Assembly (NCBI RefSeq): GCF_000328705.1
Contig: NC_019673.1
Coordinates: 7,947,501 to 8,011,500 of the forward strand
Length of the DNA stretch: 64,000 nt
Reading direction: 5' to 3'
Origin: Saccharothrix espanaensis DSM 44229
GTDB lineage: Bacteria > Actinomycetota > Actinomycetes > Mycobacteriales > Pseudonocardiaceae
Below the pieces are notes generated by a model. It was not told the origin of the DNA, made no database searches, and was given only the letters and a program-made list of their open reading frames with translations. This document shows, in pieces, positions 7,648 to 15,395 of the stretch. Position numbers and translations under genes: made by a program. The number at the start of each line of letters is the position of its first letter. Within the stretch, counting starts at the first letter, position 1.

Positions 7648-9135
7648 TCAGATTGATCCGAGCGCCTTGCGCAATCGCCCGATCGAGCGATCCCGACCGA
7701 CCAACTCCAGCGATTCGTACAGAGGTGGCGAGACGGTACGACCCGTCACGGCAACCCGCACCGGGGCGTACGCCTTGCGCGGCTTGAGGCCGAGTTCGTC
7801 CACAAGGGACACCTTCAGCGCCTCCTCGATCGAGGCCGCCGTCCACTCCGCCACGGCCTCCAGGGCGGTGATACTCGCGGTCAGCACGGGCTTGGCGTCC
7901 TCGCCCAGCGCCTTGGCCGCCGACTCCGCCTCCGGGACGAACGACTCGTCGTCCGTGAAGAGGAAGCGCACCATGCCAGACGCCTCGGACAGCACGACCA
8001 GACGCTCCTGCACGAGCGGGGCCACTCCGCGCAACGTGGTCAACTGCTCCTCGGTCGGGTCGACCAGGAGGCCGTCGGCCGCGAGGTAGGGCAGCACCCG
8101 GGCGACGAAGTCCTCGACCGGCAGCGCGCGCAGGTGCGTGGCGTTGATCGCCTCGGCCTTCTTCAGGTCGAACCGGGCCGGGTTCGCGCTCACCTTCTCC
8201 AGCGTGAACGCCTCGACCAGCTCCGCCGGCGAGAAGATGTCCCGGTCGTCCGCGATGGACCAGCCGAGCAGCGCGAGGTAGTTCAGCAGACCCTCCGGGA
8301 GGAATCCCCGGTCCCGGTAGAGGAAAAGGTTCGACTGGGGGTCCCGCTTGGACAGCTTCTTGTTGCCCTCGCCCATCACGTACGGCATGTGGCCGAAGCT
8401 CGGGGTGAAATCAGTCACGCCGATTCGCCGCAGTGCGGCATAAAGCGCCAACTGTCGCGGAGTGGACGGCAGGAGGTCTTCACCGCGCAGCACGTGCGTC
8501 ACGCGCATCAACGCGTCGTCCACCGGGTTGGTGAACGTGTACAGCGGATCGCCGTTCGCGCGCACCAGCACCGGGTCCGGCGTCGCGCCGGCCTTGAACG
8601 TGATCACGCCGCGGATCAGGTCGTCCCAGCTGAAGTCCTCGTCGGGCATCCGCAGGCGCAGCACCGGTTCGCGGCCGGCGGCGCGCAGCTCGGCCTTGCG
8701 TTCGTCGGTCAGGTCGCGGTCGAAGCCGTCGTAGCCCAGCTTCGGGTCCTGGCCGGCGGCCTTGCGGCGGGCCTCGATCTCCTCGGCGGTGGAGAAGGAC
8801 TCGTAGAGCTCCCCCGCGTCGAGCAGGCGCTTGGCCACCCCGGCGTAGACGTCGCGGCGCTCGCTCTGCCGGTACGGGCCGTGCGGGCCGCCGACCTCGG
8901 GGCCCTCGTCCCAGTCCAGGCCCAGCCAGCGCATGGCCTCCAGCAGCTGCTCGTAGGACTCCTGGGAGTCCCGGGCCGCGTCGGTGTCCTCGATCCGGAA
9001 GACCATCGAGCCACCGGTGTGGCGGGCGTAGGCCCAGTTGAACAGGGCGGTGCGGATCAAGCCCACGTGCGGCGTGCCGGTCGGCGACGGGCAGAAGCGG
9101 ACGCGGACCTCTGGGGTGACTGCGGATGCGCTCAT
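7648..9135 (-). CDS. gltX: Glutamyl-tRNA synthetase
   Basis: The 495-residue class I synthetase charges tRNA-Glu. The HIGH-type sequence lies in SPTGTPHVGLIRTALFNWAY (near residues 18-36), and the KMSKS-type loop in KKLSKRDPQS. The end (GRTVSPPLYESLELVGRDRSIGRLRKALGSI) is the usual anticodon-binding C-terminus. The tRNA-Glu gene lies 1.1 kb downstream. Confidence 0.97.
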   Translation of the reverse strand: MSASAVTPEVRVRFCPSPTGTPHVGLIRTALFNWAYARHTGGSMVFRIEDTDAARDSQESYEQLLEAMRWLGLDWDEGPEVGGPHGPYRQSERRDVYAGVAKRLLDAGELYESFSTAEEIEARRKAAGQDPKLGYDGFDRDLTDERKAELRAAGREPVLRLRMPDEDFSWDDLIRGVITFKAGATPDPVLVRANGDPLYTFTNPVDDALMRVTHVLRGEDLLPSTPRQLALYAALRRIGVTDFTPSFGHMPYVMGEGNKKLSKRDPQSNLFLYRDRGFLPEGLLNYLALLGWSIADDRDIFSPAELVEAFTLEKVSANPARFDLKKAEAINATHLRALPVEDFVARVLPYLAADGLLVDPTEEQLTTLRGVAPLVQERLVVLSEASGMVRFLFTDDESFVPEAESAAKALGEDAKPVLTASITALEAVAEWTAASIEEALKVSLVDELGLKPRKAYAPVRVAVTGRTVSPPLYESLELVGRDRSIGRLRKALGSI

Positions 9136-9192
9136 GACCCGATCAGCGTATCCGGCTTGACCGGCGTCGCCGACAGGAGCATCCTGAACTTA

Positions 9193-9208
9193 TTCAACCC
9201 CTGTTGAA
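9193..9208. promoter_or_regulatory. Inverted repeat before the FAD oxidoreductase gene
   Basis: TTCAAC-CCCT-GTTGAA is a perfect 6-bp-arm palindrome 15 bp upstream of the ATG at 9223, close to the ribosome site. Size and place suit a TetR- or MarR-type operator, but no regulator gene is adjacent. The cognate protein is unknown. Confidence 0.5.
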
Positions 9209-9222
9209 AAGAGGTGGGGATC

Positions 9223-10467
9223 ATGGCGAGGACCACGGTCGCGGTCGTCGGCGGAGGTCCGGCGGGCATGGTGTTCGCGCTGCTCATGGCGCGGGCCGGC
9301 GTCGAGGTCACGGTGCTGGAGAAGCACGGCGACTTCCTGCGCGACTTCCGCGGCGACACCGTCCACGCGTCGACCCTGACGCTGCTCGACGAACTGGGGC
9401 TGGGCCCGTCGTTCGCCGAGGTGCCGCACCAACTGGTGGAGAAGGGCCAGGTGATGACCGACGCGGGCCTGGTCACCATGGCCGACCTGCGCCGGCTGCC
9501 CGGCCCGCACAAGCACATCGCGTTCGTGCCGCAGTGGGACTTCCTCGACCTGCTGGCCGACGCGGGCAAGCGCGAGCCGTCGTTCCACCTGCGGATGAAC
9601 GCCGAGTTCACCGGCGTCACGCGGTCGGGCGGCAAGGTCACCGGCGTGCGCTACCGCACCCCCGACGGCGAAGCCGAACTGGCCGCGGACGTGGTCGTGG
9701 CGGCGGACGGCCGCAGTTCATCGGTGCGCGCGGAAGCCGGGCTGCCGGTGCACGAGTTCGGCGCGCCGATGGACGTCTGGTGGTTCCGCCTGCCCCGCAA
9801 CGAAGGCGAGTCGGGCAGCGGCATGGGCCGCTTCGCCCAGGGCGAGGCGCTGGTGCTGATCCCGCGCGGGGACTACTACCAGTGCGCCTACCTGATCCGG
9901 AAGGGCACCGACGAGCGGATGCGCGCCGAGGGCGTCGAGGCGTTCCGGGCCCGCGTGGTCAAGCTCGTGCCGTGGCTGGAGGACCGCACGGAGGCCATCG
10001 GGTCGTTGGACGACGTGAAGCTGCTGGACGTGAAGCTGGACCGGTTGCGCCGCTGGCACGCCGACGGCGTGCTGTGCATCGGGGACGCCGCGCACGCCAT
10101 GTCGCCGATCGGCGGAGTAGGCATCAACCTGGCCGTGCAGGACGCCGTGGCCGCCGCGCGGATCCTGGCCGCACCCGCCAGGCGCGGCCGGATCACCCCG
10201 GCCGTGCTGGCCAAGGTCCGCCGCCGGCGCTGGTTCCCGACCGTGGTGACGCAGGCGTTCCAACGCCGCATCCAGGACTCGTTCCTCAAGCCCACGCTGG
10301 ACGGCGACCGCGCACCGACCCCCGGCGGCGTGCCCAGGCCGGTGGCCCTGATGCAGCGCTTCCCCTGGCTCCAGGCGATCCCCGCGTACCTGGTGGCGAT
10401 CGGCCTACGCCCCGAACACGCCCCACAATTCGCCCGCCGCGCCCCCGAAAAAATCACCCGGAGCTGA
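9223..10467 (+). CDS. FAD-dependent oxidoreductase (PHBH-fold monooxygenase)
   Basis: The 414-residue flavoprotein has the ADP-binding GxGxxG as VVGGGPAGM (near residues 9-17), the DG motif as VAADGRSSSVR, and the second FAD motif as CIGDAAHAMSPIGGVGINLA. These mark the p-hydroxybenzoate hydroxylase family; the substrate is unknown. GTG 9214 is possible, but ATG 9223 follows GAGGTGGGG at ideal distance. The palindrome before it suggests repression. The 3' end runs into short direct repeats (CTCCGGAAGCC twice, then a variant). Confidence 0.85.
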   Translation: MARTTVAVVGGGPAGMVFALLMARAGVEVTVLEKHGDFLRDFRGDTVHASTLTLLDELGLGPSFAEVPHQLVEKGQVMTDAGLVTMADLRRLPGPHKHIAFVPQWDFLDLLADAGKREPSFHLRMNAEFTGVTRSGGKVTGVRYRTPDGEAELAADVVVAADGRSSSVRAEAGLPVHEFGAPMDVWWFRLPRNEGESGSGMGRFAQGEALVLIPRGDYYQCAYLIRKGTDERMRAEGVEAFRARVVKLVPWLEDRTEAIGSLDDVKLLDVKLDRLRRWHADGVLCIGDAAHAMSPIGGVGINLAVQDAVAAARILAAPARRGRITPAVLAKVRRRRWFPTVVTQAFQRRIQDSFLKPTLDGDRAPTPGGVPRPVALMQRFPWLQAIPAYLVAIGLRPEHAPQFARRAPEKITRS

Positions 10468-10551
10468 CCCCTCACCCCAGGCGACTCCCCTCCGGAAGCC
10501 GCACCTCCGGAAGCCACCCATCCGGGAGCCGCCCATCCCACACCTACAACG

Positions 10552-11322
10552 TCAGCGGTTCGTGACCGTGTTCGTCAACGTGCCCAGCCCGTCGACCGTG
10601 ACCGACACCGACTGCCCCGCCCGCAGCGGTCCGACGCCTGCCGGGGTGCCGGTGAGGATGACGTCGAGCGGGCGCAGGGTCATCACCGCCGAGATGTACT
10701 CGATCAGCTCCGGGATGTCGTGCAGCAGCAACGAGGTGCGCGAGTCCTGCTTGACCACGCCGTCCACCTCCGTCCGGATGGCCACGTCGGACGGGTCGAA
10801 CTCGGTCTCCACCCAGGGCCCGAGCGGGCAGAACGTGTCGAAGCCCTTGGCACGGGTCCACTGGCCGTCGGCCTCCTGGAGGTCCCGCGCGGTCACGTCG
10901 TTGGCGATCGTGTAGCCGAGGATCGACTGCCGGGCGCGGGAAGCCGGGATGTCCCGCCCCCCGACGCCGATGATGACGGCCAGCTCCCCCTCGAAATCCA
11001 CCCGCTCGGACACCGAGGGCAGCTTGATGTCCGCGTTCGGCCCGATCACGGCGGTGTTGGGCTTGAGGAACATCAACGGGTTGTCGGGCACCTCGTTGCC
11101 GAGCTCGGCCGCGTGCTCGGCGTAGTTGCGGCCGATGCAGACGATCTTGGGCGGCAGGAAGGGGGCCAGCAGGCGGACGTCCGCGAGCGGCCACCTGCGG
11201 CCGGTGAACGTCGGGTTCGCGAACGGGTCGTCGGCGATCTCGACGGCGGTCAGGTCGTCACCGTCGCCCTCGATCGAGGCGAAAGCGAGGCCGTCCGGTT
11301 GGGCGATACGGGCAATGCGCAC
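10552..11322 (-). CDS. Fumarylacetoacetate hydrolase-family protein
   Basis: The 256-residue protein carries the FAH core: KIVCIGRNYAEHAAELG, PLMFLKPNTAVIG, VDFEGELAVIIG (metal-binding Glu), TIANDVTARDLQ and VILTGTPAGVGPL. Such enzymes act as oxaloacetate decarboxylases, acylpyruvases or hydroxyheptadienedioate isomerases; sequence alone does not decide. GTG 11322 (VRIARIAQPDG) fits the family; upstream codons do not. A neighbour of gltX in mycobacteria (Rv2993c) is of this family. Confidence 0.88.
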   Translation of the reverse strand: MRIARIAQPDGLAFASIEGDGDDLTAVEIADDPFANPTFTGRRWPLADVRLLAPFLPPKIVCIGRNYAEHAAELGNEVPDNPLMFLKPNTAVIGPNADIKLPSVSERVDFEGELAVIIGVGGRDIPASRARQSILGYTIANDVTARDLQEADGQWTRAKGFDTFCPLGPWVETEFDPSDVAIRTEVDGVVKQDSRTSLLLHDIPELIEYISAVMTLRPLDVILTGTPAGVGPLRAGQSVSVTVDGLGTLTNTVTNR

Positions 11323-11378
11323 GCCAATCACCCTAACCGGCGGCTTGCGCCCGCACCCGCCGTGCCTAGCGTCAAGGC

Positions 11379-12038
11379 ATGAGACCCCTGCGGACACCCC
11401 TGCCGGCACTGGCAACCCTCATAGCCCTGCTGGCCACACCAGCCACAGCCACAGCCACAGCCACCAACAACACCAACAGCCCCGTCCCCACTCCCCTAGA
11501 AGCCGGCACCACCCTGGGCTCCCCACCCAACGCCCGCTGCGCGAACGGCTTCAACGTCCGGGGCCACCTGCTCATCTCGACCAGGTGCGCCAACACCACC
11601 GACCCGGTGACCGGTCCCGGCGGCGGCCAGATCGGCCCGATCACCCGGATCCGCGACACCTACGCCGTCGTGAAGGTCCAAGACCCGACCAAGTGGAACC
11701 AACTACCCCGGATAGTCGGTTCCGCCACGCCCATCACCGGCTCGGCGGAAGCGCCGATCGGTGCCCGGGTGTGCGCCGGCAGCGCATTGCAGGGGTGGCA
11801 GTGCGGCACCCTCCAGGCGAAGAACCAGACGGTCCACCACCCGAGCGGCTCGATCACCGGACTGACCCGCACGAACCTGTGCGCCCAGCCCGGCAACGAC
11901 TGGCTGCCCGTGGTCAGCGGCAGCCAGGCGCAAGGCCACCTGATCGGCGCCAGCGGCGGCTCGGGCACCTGCACGTCCTACTTCTACCCGATCAACCGCA
12001 TCCTGCAGGCCGAGGCATTCACCCTGGTCACAGCCTGA
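11379..12038 (+). CDS. Secreted S1/streptogrisin-like protein without catalytic residues
   Basis: The 219-residue protein has a signal peptide (about 1-26, ending ATPATATATA). The mature part follows the streptogrisin/alpha-lytic chymotrypsin fold: CANGFNVRG, RDTYAVVKV, GWQCGTLQAKNQTV, GLTRTNLCAQPG and GASGGSGTC. The catalytic His motif (normally TAGHC) reads ISTRC, and the catalytic Ser motif (normally GDSGGP) reads GNDWLP, so His and Ser are missing; the Asp-strand Asp appears kept. Disulfide cysteines are retained. It looks like an intact pseudo-protease, perhaps a binding or inhibitor protein. No protease partner is adjacent. Confidence 0.8.
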   Translation: MRPLRTPLPALATLIALLATPATATATATNNTNSPVPTPLEAGTTLGSPPNARCANGFNVRGHLLISTRCANTTDPVTGPGGGQIGPITRIRDTYAVVKVQDPTKWNQLPRIVGSATPITGSAEAPIGARVCAGSALQGWQCGTLQAKNQTVHHPSGSITGLTRTNLCAQPGNDWLPVVSGSQAQGHLIGASGGSGTCTSYFYPINRILQAEAFTLVTA

Positions 12039-12043
12039 GCACT

Positions 12044-12087
12044 CCCCCACCACTCACACCCCACCATTCAAAACCCCCACCACTCAC
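12044..12087. repeat. Direct repeat, one copy spanning the cimA stop codon
   Basis: CCCCCACCACTCAC occurs at 12044-12057 and again at 12074-12087. The second copy covers the cimA stop codon (12084-12086, minus strand). Spacing is 30 bp. Confidence 0.6.
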
Positions 12088-13670
12088 TCCCCCACACGCG
12101 TCGCCTTGTGCACCAGGGCGTCACACAACGCAAGCCAACTGGCTTCGACGATGTTCCCGTGGACGCCGACCGTGGTCCACTCGCGTTCGCCGTCCGTCGA
12201 CTCCACGAGCACGCGGGTGACGGCGTCGGTGCCGTGCTGATCGGTGAGGATGCGCACCTTGTAGTCGTTCAACTGCACGCTGTCCAACCAGGACAGGTGT
12301 GGCAGCAACGCCTTGCGCAACGCAGCGTCCAGCGCGTGCACCGGCCCGTTGCCCTCGGCCGTGGCGATGACGCGTTCGCCCGCCACGTGCACCTTGACCG
12401 TCGCCTCGGACACGATCGAACCGTCCTGGGTGTGGTCGAGCACGACCCGGTAGGACTCCAGCGTGAACGGCGGCGCGTCCAGTTCGGACAGCTCGTCCTT
12501 CAACAGCAGCTCCAGCGAGGCGTCGGCGGCCTCGAACGACCAGCCACCCGCCTCCAGTTCCTTCACCTTGCGCACCACGGTGGTGAGCGTGTCAGGCCGG
12601 CGGGTCAGGTCGATCCCGAACTCACGTCCCTTGAGTTCGAGACTGGCCCGACCCGCCATCTCGGTGACCAGCACCCGCATGTCGTTGCCGACGGCGCCCG
12701 GATCGATGTGGTTGTAGAGCTCCGGGTCCACCTTGATCGCGCTCGCGTGCAGCCCCGCCTTGTGGGCGAAGGCCGACGACCCGACGTAGGCCTGGTGGGA
12801 GTCGGGTGCGATGTTCGCGATTTCGGCAAGGGCATGGGAGACACGGGTGAGCTCGGCCAGGGATTCGCGCGGTAGCACGTCCAGGCCGAGTTTGGTCACG
12901 AGGTTCCCGACGACGGCGAACAGGTCGGCGTTACCCGCTCGCTCGCCGTAGCCATTGGCGGTGCACTGCACGTGGGTCGCCCCCGCCTGCACCGCCGCGA
13001 TGGTGTTGGCCACCGCGCAGGACGTGTCGTCCTGGCAGTGGATGCCGACCCGGAAGCCCGTGCGGGCGACCACGTCGGCCACGGTCTCGGCCAGTCCCAG
13101 CGGGAGCTGACCGCCGTTCGTGTCGCAGAGGACGACGACATCCGCGCCACCCTCCACAGCGGACTCCAACGTGCGCAAGGAGGTGTCGGAGTCGAACGCG
13201 AAGCCGTCGAAGAAGTGCTCGGCGTCGAGGAACACCCGCCGGCCCTCGGCCACGAGGAAGCGCACGGTGTCGCGCACCATGGCGCAATTTTCCGCGACAT
13301 CGGTCCGCAACGCGCGCTCGATGTGCCGTCGATCCGACTTGGCGACCAACGTGACAACAGGCGCCCCCGAGTCCAACAGGGCACGGACCTGCTTGTCGTC
13401 CTGCACCTTCACGCCCGCTTTGCGGGTCGAGCCGAACGCCACCAGCTGCGCGTTCTTGAGCGTCAGATCGCCCCTGGCCGCCCGTGCGAAGAACTCGGTG
13501 TCCTTCGGCAAAGCCCCAGGCCAGCCGCCCTCGATGAACCCGACGCCCAGCCCGTCCAACAGCCGCGCGACCGCGAGCTTGTCCGAGACCGAGTAGGTGA
13601 TGCCCTCGCCCTGCGCACCGTCCCTCAAGGTCGTGTCGTAGACGTGGAAGGAATCGCCGAGCGTGGTCAC
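12084..13670 (-). CDS. cimA: (R)-citramalate synthase
   Basis: The 528-residue protein belongs to the HMGL/isopropylmalate-synthase superfamily: VYDTTLRDGAQGEGI near the N-terminus, GGWPGALPKDTEFF, HCQDDTSCAVANTIAA (metal His) and TANGYGERAGNADL. The C-terminal ~130 residues are the LeuA-type regulatory domain. CimA condenses pyruvate with acetyl-CoA, giving the threonine-independent route to 2-ketobutyrate and isoleucine; LeuB and LeuCD, encoded nearby, do the next steps. GGAG lies 6 bp before GTG 13670. The mRNA leader encodes an Ile-rich peptide and a terminator. Confidence 0.93.
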   Translation of the reverse strand: MTTLGDSFHVYDTTLRDGAQGEGITYSVSDKLAVARLLDGLGVGFIEGGWPGALPKDTEFFARAARGDLTLKNAQLVAFGSTRKAGVKVQDDKQVRALLDSGAPVVTLVAKSDRRHIERALRTDVAENCAMVRDTVRFLVAEGRRVFLDAEHFFDGFAFDSDTSLRTLESAVEGGADVVVLCDTNGGQLPLGLAETVADVVARTGFRVGIHCQDDTSCAVANTIAAVQAGATHVQCTANGYGERAGNADLFAVVGNLVTKLGLDVLPRESLAELTRVSHALAEIANIAPDSHQAYVGSSAFAHKAGLHASAIKVDPELYNHIDPGAVGNDMRVLVTEMAGRASLELKGREFGIDLTRRPDTLTTVVRKVKELEAGGWSFEAADASLELLLKDELSELDAPPFTLESYRVVLDHTQDGSIVSEATVKVHVAGERVIATAEGNGPVHALDAALRKALLPHLSWLDSVQLNDYKVRILTDQHGTDAVTRVLVESTDGEREWTTVGVHGNIVEASWLALCDALVHKATRVGE

Positions 13671-13700
13671 GAGGGTCTCCTAGAGAAGATCATGGAAAAC

Positions 13701-13730
13701 AAAAAGACCCCCCGCAGGATGCGAGAGGTC
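13701..13730 (-). terminator. Attenuator terminator before cimA
   Basis: On the minus strand GACCTCTCGCA pairs with TGCGGGGGGTC around a TCC loop (11 bp with G-U pairs) and is followed by TTTTT. It lies 31 bp before the cimA GTG, inside the leader mRNA, so it acts before the gene and not after one. Confidence 0.85.
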
Positions 13731-13769
13731 AGCGCGCCGGGTGCTTGGGAAGCACTTACCCGGCGCGCT
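13731..13769 (-). promoter_or_regulatory. Hairpin overlapping end of the cimA leader peptide
   Basis: AGCGCGCCGGGT pairs perfectly with ACCCGGCGCGCT (12 bp), and an inner GTGCTT-CCC-AAGCAC stem is possible. The 5' arm contains leader codons 6-9 and the first base of its stop. A ribosome stalled on the Ile codons would leave this hairpin free to form; one that finishes would disrupt it. It ends 1 bp before the terminator begins. Exact antiterminator pairing needs folding analysis. Confidence 0.7.
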
Positions 13770-13785
13770 CAGAAATAATGATCAC
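13756..13785 (-). CDS. Leader peptide MIIISERAG of the cimA attenuator
   Basis: GTG ATC ATT ATT TCT GAG CGC GCC GGG TAA encodes nine residues with three consecutive isoleucines, two by ATT, a rare codon in such a GC-rich genome. It directly precedes a hairpin, an intrinsic terminator and cimA, whose product feeds isoleucine synthesis. No strong ribosome site precedes GTG. Function as an Ile sensor is inferred but very specific. Confidence 0.75.
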   Translation of the reverse strand: MIIISERAG

Positions 13786-13885
13786 GGCGAAGAGAGCCAC
13801 GTTCGGAATCCTGCCACAGCCGAGCGGCGACTACCAAGCCACGGACGGGTGTTCCCACACTCTGAGCAACGCCAACGCCCACAAA

Positions 13886-13907
13886 CCCCACCCCAACCCC
13901 AACCCCC
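13886..13907 (-). other. G-quadruplex-type motif upstream of cimA
   Basis: The minus strand has four G runs: G5-TT-G4-TT-G4-T-G4. Loops of 1-2 nt make this a textbook G-quadruplex pattern. It is ~100 bp upstream of the leader peptide on the coding strand. Any role is unknown. Confidence 0.55.
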
Positions 13908-13998
13908 ACAACCACCCGATCCCCATCCCCACCCCCGCCCCACAGCTCACTCCCACCGCACCTCACCACCCAATCGCGCCCCCACAATCCCCCTGCCG

Positions 13999-14130
13999 CG
14001 TCGTGTCATCCCCGTATGGCCCGCGCGCCAGCGAACCGCGCTTGGGCAGTGAGGGCAAGCACGCCCTTCGCTTGCCCTCACTGCCCAAGGGTGGTTGTCT
14101 CCGACCGGGCCATACGGGGATGACACGACG
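13999..14130. repeat. 132-bp nested perfect palindrome
   Basis: Outer arms 13999-14023 and 14106-14130 are perfect 25-bp inverted repeats (CGTCGTGTCATCCCCGTATG begins the left one). Inner arms 14041-14059 (CTTGGGCAGTGAGGGCAAG) and 14071-14089 are perfect 19-bp inverted repeats around an 11-nt loop. The unpaired stretches between them are 17 and 16 nt. It has no ORF. Candidates are a MITE-like element, a genomic REP-type palindrome or a strong bidirectional terminator between cimA's upstream region and the iron transporter operon end. Confidence 0.8.
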
Positions 14131-14263
14131 CCCACCGCACCACCGCCGTCATCCTTGGCGGCTCGCCCGTCCGGCGAGGACGCTTTTCAAGCCCTAGAAC
14201 CCAGCCACCACCGCAACCCCCACCGCCCACTTGCGACAGTCACCGCCAAGTCCCGCGTCGGGC

Positions 14264-15247
14264 TCACCCCTGAGCCAGGAACCGCGCGAACGACTCGATC
14301 GCCGCCGGGTTGCGCGGCGACTCGACCAGCGCCGCGTAAGGCAGCACGAAGAACCGCTTGTCGCGCACCGCCGGAACCTCCTTCAGCGCCGGGTACGACT
14401 CCAGGAACGCCCGCTTCTGGTCGGGGGTGTTCGCGTCGCCGTCCGCGTAGTCGTTGATCAGGATGACCTCGGGCGCGCGGGCGACCACCGACTCCCAGCC
14501 CACCGTGGTCCAACTGTCGTCCAGGTCGCCGAAGATGTTGTCGCCGCCCGCCTTCCCGATGATGTCCTGCGGGGCCGCGTTCTTCCCGGCCGTAAAAGGC
14601 TGGTCCAGACCGCTGTCGTACAGGAACACCTTCGGCCGCGGCTTGCCCGCCAGCAACTTCTCCGCGTCGGCGACCTGCTTCTGGTAGCCGGTGATCAGCG
14701 CGTCGGCCCGGTCGGACACCCCGAAGATCGTGCCGAGGTTGCGCAGGTCGGTGTACAGCGCGTCCAGTGGCGGCATGATCCCCCGCTGCTTGCCCACGCC
14801 GTTGAGGCAGGCCTCGGTCAGCTGGTAGGTCGCGACCCCCAGCCCCTTCAACGCCTCGGGCGTGAACCCGGTGCTCTCCGAGAACCCGTAGTTCCACCCG
14901 GCGAACACCAGGTCCGCCGACGCGCCCTGCACGACCTCCTTGTTGATCTCCGAGGCCAGCTTCGGGACCTTGGCGAAGTCCGCCTTCCACGGCGAGCTGC
15001 CGACGTCGCCCTCCTGGCTGTCACCGAGGACGTAGCCCGCCATCCGGTCGCCCAGCCCGAGCGCGAACATCAGCTCCGCGATCCCCGAGTCGTTGGTGAC
15101 GACCCGCTTCGGGGCCTGGTCGAACGTCACGTCGACGCCGCAGTTCCTGACCGTCACCTTCCCTCCCGTCGAGGGCGTCTCCGCGATCGTCGCGCCGCAC
15201 CCCGCCAGCCCCAGCACAACCGCAACCGCCACGAGCCTCTTCACCAC
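14264..15247 (-). CDS. Iron-siderophore ABC transporter substrate-binding lipoprotein
   Basis: The 327-residue protein starts with a lipoprotein signal ending VLGLAGC (lipobox Cys at residue 17). It has the helical-backbone binding-protein fold: RVVTNDSGIAELMFALGLGDRMAGYV, then GFTPEALKGLGVATYQL and PEVILINDYADG. It would capture a ferric siderophore or similar chelate outside the membrane. It is the last gene of the set permease-ATPase-binding protein. Confidence 0.88.
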   Translation of the reverse strand: MVKRLVAVAVVLGLAGCGATIAETPSTGGKVTVRNCGVDVTFDQAPKRVVTNDSGIAELMFALGLGDRMAGYVLGDSQEGDVGSSPWKADFAKVPKLASEINKEVVQGASADLVFAGWNYGFSESTGFTPEALKGLGVATYQLTEACLNGVGKQRGIMPPLDALYTDLRNLGTIFGVSDRADALITGYQKQVADAEKLLAGKPRPKVFLYDSGLDQPFTAGKNAAPQDIIGKAGGDNIFGDLDDSWTTVGWESVVARAPEVILINDYADGDANTPDQKRAFLESYPALKEVPAVRDKRFFVLPYAALVESPRNPAAIESFARFLAQG

Positions 15248-15293
15248 AACACCCCTCTGCCTTCACCTGAAACCCGCACTCACACCCGCACTC

Positions 15294-15332
15294 ACACCCA
15301 GCGCCCACACCCAGCGCCCACACCCAGCGCCC
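15294..15332. repeat. 13-bp tandem repeat in importer operon
   Basis: ACACCCAGCGCCC occurs three times head to tail, flanked by CGCACTCACACC-like copies, in the 148-bp gap between the ATPase and binding-protein genes. It is low-complexity DNA of unknown role. Confidence 0.6.
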
Positions 15333-15395
15333 GCACTCGCACCCAGCACCCACACCCGCGCCTCACCAGCCCCGAACCAGTCGCCCGGATCACTG

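Larger units (their letters stand above)
13786..14263. other. Promoter side of cimA and palindrome-bearing spacer
   Basis: No protein-coding frame is credible. The region holds the cimA promoter (not resolved), a C-rich tract at 13880-13975 and the nested palindrome at 13999-14130. Bases 14131-14263 show nothing further. Confidence 0.5.

Noticed and set aside
9214..9222. GTG 9214 as start of the FAD oxidoreductase
   Set aside because: It lies inside the GAGGTGGGG ribosome site that serves ATG 9223.
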